DNA of 64,000 nt from Aphanothece hegewaldii CCALA 016 (GTDB lineage Bacteria; Cyanobacteriota; Cyanobacteriia; Cyanobacteriales; Microcystaceae), in NCBI RefSeq assembly GCF_003007785.1, contig NZ_PXOH01000004.1, forward strand, positions 186,001-250,000. The letters are read 5' to 3'. Both the position numbers and the translations under genes were made by a program. Shown piece by piece: positions 60,174-64,000 of the stretch. Position 1 is the stretch's first letter. The number at the start of each line of letters is the position of its first letter. The notes beneath the pieces were generated by a model. The model ran no database searches. It was given only the letters and a program-made list of their open reading frames with translations, and was not told the origin of the DNA.

Positions 60174-60854
60174 TTATTGGGGACAGGTTTCGACGAGTTG
60201 CCAGAGTTGATTCGGTACGCTCCGTTTGGCCGATCTGCGTTCTTGGGCATAATCGCTCAACATTTGCGCTAAGGTAGAATTAGCCCTTCGCTCAAGACCT
60301 TGAATTAAATCGAGAGAACTGCCGACAAATAGAGCTTTTAAGATCATTTGATTCCAGGCAATGTCATCAAAATACTCAGCCGGATAGGGATTTTGTAAAG
60401 CCACAGCATCTACTACAGCCGTCATGTTAGAGCGAACTCCTTCTGCTGCCTGTAAGCGCAACTGTTCAGGATAAGATAAAATCGGCAAGGCTTGATAGAG
60501 GGTAACAAGTTCCTCTAGATTAGCGGTAGCAAAAAGTTTTCCTATTGTGTGTAAATAAAAGTCTTGATTTTGATTGGGCCAAGACAAAACGAGAAGGGTT
60601 CGCGCCACCTGCTGAATATTCCAATGACCTGGATACCAATCAGAACAAACCGTTTGACACGCTTGCCTGTCTTGAGGAAGTAACATCAAATCGTCTTTAC
60701 CGACATGACGAGATACGGCACTAAAGGTAGAAAAAAGCAATCTCTCTGAGAGGATACTTGTAATCTGTTGCCTTTGTTGAGTGAGCCAGTCCCAACTCTC
60801 TCGTTCTAGCTGTCGATAAAGCCAATGATTGAGTAAATTAATTGTTTCATCCAT
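60174..60854 (-). CDS. eboA: EboA domain protein
   Basis: First gene of the cluster, about 226 residues, all-helical, with LERESWDWLTQQRQQITS, FSTFSAVSRHVGKDDLMLLP, ARTLLVLSWPNQNQDFYLHT and LQAAEGVRSNMTAVVDAVAL, the pattern of EboA-domain proteins. No enzyme activity is known. The frame is open to 60884, but the Met at 60854 (MDETINLLNHWLYRQL) is the natural start. The promoter of eboA-F should lie between here and the preceding PEP-CTERM gene; a gap of only 45 bases allows co-transcription from upstream. Confidence 0.9.
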   Translation of the reverse strand: MDETINLLNHWLYRQLERESWDWLTQQRQQITSILSERLLFSTFSAVSRHVGKDDLMLLPQDRQACQTVCSDWYPGHWNIQQVARTLLVLSWPNQNQDFYLHTIGKLFATANLEELVTLYQALPILSYPEQLRLQAAEGVRSNMTAVVDAVALQNPYPAEYFDDIAWNQMILKALFVGSSLDLIQGLERRANSTLAQMLSDYAQERRSAKRSVPNQLWQLVETCPQ

Positions 60855-60899
60855 AATCCAGATTAAGCCTTGCAAAATGATCAAACAAGAGAAAAATCA

Positions 60900-62054
60900 C
60901 TATTTTTGTTTTCTGAATTTATTGACAAAAATAGCACTTAGTGCATATCCAATTAATCCTAATAATGAAGAAGGTTCAGGCACAGTGGTAGAAGGATCTG
61001 GAGGTGCTGCGTCACTAACATTCAAAACTTGGACACGACCTTGGAAGAAATCACCAACATAAAGTTTACTATCGTCGTAATGTAAACCCGCCGTCCAGTT
61101 AAATGTACCTGGTGTCAGATCAAGAGGATTGCCGAAAGGAGGTTCCCCCAGTGCAGGAGGGGAGGCAGCAGCAGGAGTACCAAAAGTGGTTAGAAAATTA
61201 CCGTTTTTATCGAAGACCTGAACACGACTATTCTGTGAATCAGCAATGTAGATATTCTCATACTCATCCACTTCTAAACCGATCCCCTCTCGCAGTTGTC
61301 CTAACGCGCTTCCTTTTTCGCCAAAGGCAAATAGAGGGGTTCCATCTGGATCAAAGACCTGAACGCGATAGTTGTATTGATCGTTTACATAAATTCTGCC
61401 TGTGTTTGGGGAAACCGTGATCCCGGCGGGTCCTTGAAATTGACCTAAACCAGTGCCAGAGCTACCAATAGTCTTGACAAGTTGACCACTATCAGCATTG
61501 TAAACCTTGATCACATCGAGACTAAAATCAGTGATATAGATATTGCCATCATCACCGAAAGACATTCCCCCAGGCCCGAAGAAAATCCGACCCGCTACAG
61601 GCCCACCAAAGGAACCATAAGATCTGATGTATTCTCCCGTGTTGGGATTATAAACATCGATTTCACTATTGAAAACATCACCGACGTGCAGATCACCCGT
61701 AACAGGGTCGAACTTTAAGTCTGCTGGCTCATCGAAACCCTCTCCGCTACCTTGGCGACCACTACCAACCGATCGCAGATAGTTACCCTGAGCATTAAAT
61801 ACATCGACTCGGTTGCCGAGATTGGCATTAAAAGTACCATCGGGATTAAGTCCACGACCATTACTAACATAAACATCGCCCGTTGCATCCTGTACCCCGA
61901 TCCCTTGAGGAACAAACAACTGCCCGGGAGCAAAACCAGGCGCACCAATTTGACTATCGTAGCTAAGACTTAGTGAATACGCTTTAGGAACCGTCATTAG
62001 TCCCAAAAATCCAGCACCTGCCATCGCAAGAGAAAATTGCGCGATCGTTTTCAT
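60900..62054 (-). CDS. NHL-repeat beta-propeller protein with PEP-CTERM signal
   Basis: A 384-residue secreted protein. After the signal peptide (TIAQFSLAMAGAGFLGLMTV) six NHL blades follow (GIGVQDATGDVYVSNGRGLN, LKFDPVTGDLHVGDVFNSEI, GMSFGDDGNIYITDFSLDVI, GITVSPNTGRIYVNDQYNYR, GLEVDEYENIYIADSQNSRV, GLHYDDSKLYVGDFFQGRV). The tail VPEPSSLLGLIGYALSAIF with FRKQK is a PEP-CTERM signal. It lies directly upstream of eboA on the same strand, so it may share its transcript and act in the periplasm or outside with the ebo product. Confidence 0.85.
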   Translation of the reverse strand: MKTIAQFSLAMAGAGFLGLMTVPKAYSLSLSYDSQIGAPGFAPGQLFVPQGIGVQDATGDVYVSNGRGLNPDGTFNANLGNRVDVFNAQGNYLRSVGSGRQGSGEGFDEPADLKFDPVTGDLHVGDVFNSEIDVYNPNTGEYIRSYGSFGGPVAGRIFFGPGGMSFGDDGNIYITDFSLDVIKVYNADSGQLVKTIGSSGTGLGQFQGPAGITVSPNTGRIYVNDQYNYRVQVFDPDGTPLFAFGEKGSALGQLREGIGLEVDEYENIYIADSQNSRVQVFDKNGNFLTTFGTPAAASPPALGEPPFGNPLDLTPGTFNWTAGLHYDDSKLYVGDFFQGRVQVLNVSDAAPPDPSTTVPEPSSLLGLIGYALSAIFVNKFRKQK

Positions 62055-62078
62055 TGTAAATCTCCTATCAAATATTCG

Positions 62079-63485
62079 TTATTTCACTGTGGTTTCTGTT
62101 TTGCCGATATTCTCAGAACCGTCTTTAAGCTGTCTACCTTGACGCTTTAATAACAAACCACCACTTAAAGCAGCAAATACTAATAAACCTACAGTTGAGG
62201 AAGGTTCGGGAACACTTGCAGCATCAAGATCAACTCGAACAACTTGACCCAAATTCGGCCCTACACCGCGTTTTGTGATATAAATTTCATTGTCAGGCCC
62301 GATCGCAAGTCCTGCCGCAGACTCCAAACCTTCACCCGCAGCAACGAGGGTAGTGCGAGTTCCATCAGGAGCAAGTTTAATTAAAGACCCTGGCAAAAAT
62401 CGGATATCGCCACCTAACTGAGACTCATCGCTAAACTGTAAAACTAGCAAATTACCATTTTCATCAAAAGTTAGATCGGTAATGTGGTTGAATCCTTCTG
62501 CGAAAATTTCTGGTATCCCACTTTCTGCAATTCGGAAGATGCGGGCTGCACCATCAAGATAAGGAAAACCCGTGTACTCACCAACATATAAAGCACCATC
62601 TGGCCCGATCGCATTACCTGTAGGGACTGATTGAATGGCAATCCGAGGAGGTTGTCCTGGTTCTTCTGGCGGTAGAAACTCGACTAGACCTGGTGGGATC
62701 TCTACTCCTGGTGGGAGAGGTGGCAGAACTGTACTACTAACAATATTATCGGGGATAGCAACTGTCTCGAACCCACTACCATTAAGTTTAATACTATAAG
62801 AAGTGTTTCCACCTGCGTCAATAACATAAGCCGTATCACCACTAATAGTTAAGTCATAGGGATTACTCACCACGTCCCCACCGTCAGGATTGTTAGTAAT
62901 TTCATACTCACCAAAGTCAAAAATACTGGTCAGTTCTCCGGTGTTCAAGTCTACTTTAAATAGTTGCGCTAACAAAGGAGTGTTTAATACTTCATCGGGT
63001 GCAGAAGGAGGAAAAGTAGTAATTTGTCCTGGTGGAATCGGGTATTGACTCCCTAGAGTATTTAATTCTAGATCGCGGTTACCCGGATAACCAGCAAACC
63101 CCGTCAGAAGATACGCGTTACCAAGAGAATCGAACTGTAGATCCTGAAGTCCCGCGCCTTGATTACCAGTGGGTTGTTCTGCTAGAGATTGAAAGTTATT
63201 GAGTATACTACTTTGTTGACCATCGGATGTAACTTTAATGTATGAACCTGTATTACCCGCACAGATCGGCTGAAACAAAGTACTAGGAGAGGGCTGACAG
63301 TTGCCATTTCCGCCAATCCCAGGCTCTGATACATAAAGCGTACCATCAGGCCCAAAAGACAGCCCACGTGGATTACTAAGCCCTTCGACGATGGGTGTAA
63401 GGGTTACAGCTTCGGCGATTCCTGCTCCAGATACAATAGCAACACTACAAGTAAAAAATGCAAAAGTAAATTGTTTGAGTTTCAT
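62079..63485 (-). CDS. ScyD/ScyE-family secreted protein with PEP-CTERM signal
   Basis: About 468 residues: signal peptide (LKQFTFAFFTCSVAIVSGAG), then ScyD/ScyE family segments (LTPIVEGLSNPRGLSFGPDG, TLYVSEPGIGGNGNC, PYDLTISGDTAYVIDAGGN, AIGPDGALYVGEYTGFPY, EIYITKRGVG), forming a propeller. The tail VPEPSSTVGLLVFAALSGGL with KRQGR is a PEP-CTERM signal. The family is named from the scytonemin operon, where ScyD and ScyE are periplasmic, but it is also common elsewhere. Next to ebo genes this is suggestive. The ATG at 63485 fits the signal peptide; a TTG at 63530 is upstream. Confidence 0.88.
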   Translation of the reverse strand: MKLKQFTFAFFTCSVAIVSGAGIAEAVTLTPIVEGLSNPRGLSFGPDGTLYVSEPGIGGNGNCQPSPSTLFQPICAGNTGSYIKVTSDGQQSSILNNFQSLAEQPTGNQGAGLQDLQFDSLGNAYLLTGFAGYPGNRDLELNTLGSQYPIPPGQITTFPPSAPDEVLNTPLLAQLFKVDLNTGELTSIFDFGEYEITNNPDGGDVVSNPYDLTISGDTAYVIDAGGNTSYSIKLNGSGFETVAIPDNIVSSTVLPPLPPGVEIPPGLVEFLPPEEPGQPPRIAIQSVPTGNAIGPDGALYVGEYTGFPYLDGAARIFRIAESGIPEIFAEGFNHITDLTFDENGNLLVLQFSDESQLGGDIRFLPGSLIKLAPDGTRTTLVAAGEGLESAAGLAIGPDNEIYITKRGVGPNLGQVVRVDLDAASVPEPSSTVGLLVFAALSGGLLLKRQGRQLKDGSENIGKTETTVK

Positions 63486-63578
63486 TGTTTTAAGAAATTT
63501 GTTAGTAGATTGATGGTTTTTACAAGACAAAAAGTCTTTATTTTGCTCTAAAAAAACAGATCGGACCGTTAGCTTAAG

Positions 63579-64000
63579 TTAAGTGTTTACTGTTAATTTT
63601 TCACGGCTCAGTATAGGAAGTTGATAACTCATGCCACGAGCAAAAGTATCCGTATTACCTGCTTTTGCTTCTAAAATTCGCTTGATGTTCATACTTTCTG
63701 CTCCAAAATCTTGAATTTGTAATTTGCCGTGACGTAATGGCTGATCTACTGGCCAAAAAGTGATACGGTGTTGGATAAAACCACGAGCCGAAGGATCACC
63801 AAACGCATAAGAACAGGGAATAATCACGACTGGACAACGCTGATAAAAATTACGATCGCGGTAATAATAATCCTGTTCGATTAAGTAGTAATTCTTGAGG
63901 TCATAAGCGGTGAAAGTAACGGTAACATTTTGATTGTATTCATCGATAAATTCCCCTTTATCGTCGGTTATTTCTCCTTTAGCTCGTAATAAATGCGCCC
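63579..64000 (-). CDS. Hypothetical protein, C-terminal part (runs off the right edge)
   Basis: The reading frame enters at the window end and stops at 63579, giving about 140 C-terminal residues. These include VTVTFTAYDLKNYYLIEQDY, RCPVVIIPCSYAFGDPSARG, HRITFWPVDQPLRHGKLQIQ and SYQLPILSREKLTVNT. A beta-rich start and a Tyr-rich stretch are seen, with no repeats or membrane segment. I do not recognise the family. A GTG at 63827 lies in the middle of the frame and is not the start. Confidence 0.65.
   Translation of the reverse strand, partial: AHLLRAKGEITDDKGEFIDEYNQNVTVTFTAYDLKNYYLIEQDYYYRDRNFYQRCPVVIIPCSYAFGDPSARGFIQHRITFWPVDQPLRHGKLQIQDFGAESMNIKRILEAKAGNTDTFARGMSYQLPILSREKLTVNT

Overview
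The window comes from a low-GC unicellular-type cyanobacterium. Evidence: rubA-ycf48-psbE-F-L-J photosystem II genes, a split RNA polymerase gamma subunit (rpoC1), an fbp-zwf-opcA operon, many HIP1-like GCGATCGC octamers, several PEP-CTERM proteins, and a gyrB gene carrying an intein. rpoC1 stands apart from rpoB and rpoC2, as I recall it does in Synechocystis-type genomes.

Layout. 1-2.5 kb: truncated outer-membrane porin gene, a TnpB/omega-RNA-like remnant and two small conserved genes. 2.5-7.4 kb: rpoC1 facing polA. 8-16.4 kb: esterase, small DUF proteins, a glycosyltransferase/acetyltransferase pair, cobU, SpoIID-like protein, Fe-SOD, SmtB-type repressor, a stress pair and an ECF sigma/anti-sigma pair. 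16.6-28 kb: two tRNA-Leu genes, a PLP decarboxylase, rfbB, PEP-CTERM proteins, glucokinase, def, murA and an RNA methyltransferase. 28-31.5 kb: photosystem II assembly genes, a dehydrogenase and rpmB. 31.6-47 kb: NtcA-type bgtA/bgtB transporter, dtd, Uma2, a COG0523 GTPase, fbp-zwf-opcA, a pentapeptide protein, an O-antigen-ligase-like protein, an E1-like protein with an unknown partner, and xisH-xisI. 54-64 kb: complete eboA-F cluster followed by two secreted PEP-CTERM propeller proteins, one of the ScyD/ScyE family.

The most unusual region is 47.2-50.9 kb. A Ro60/TROVE-vWA gene is preceded on the same strand by six RNA units that share one double-strand scaffold. Each begins with a segment ending in AGCTTACATAC and closes with a complementary segment around GAACTTGTGCGA. 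The scaffold carries different modules. Three are circularly permuted tRNA halves (T-arm, closed acceptor stem, then D-arm or a D-arm remnant), one is a tRNA-Met(CAU)-like fold in normal order, and two are not tRNA-like. This is the architecture expected of bacterial Y RNAs (YrlA), here in an array. Between units lie genes for a 66-residue beta-grasp-like protein ending in Gly and for an unknown 242-residue protein. An E1/ThiF-like gene and another unknown gene lie just beyond the TROVE gene. I infer a Ro/Y-RNA system possibly coupled to ubiquitin-like chemistry.

All calls are from reading the sequence; no database search or structure calculation was run.
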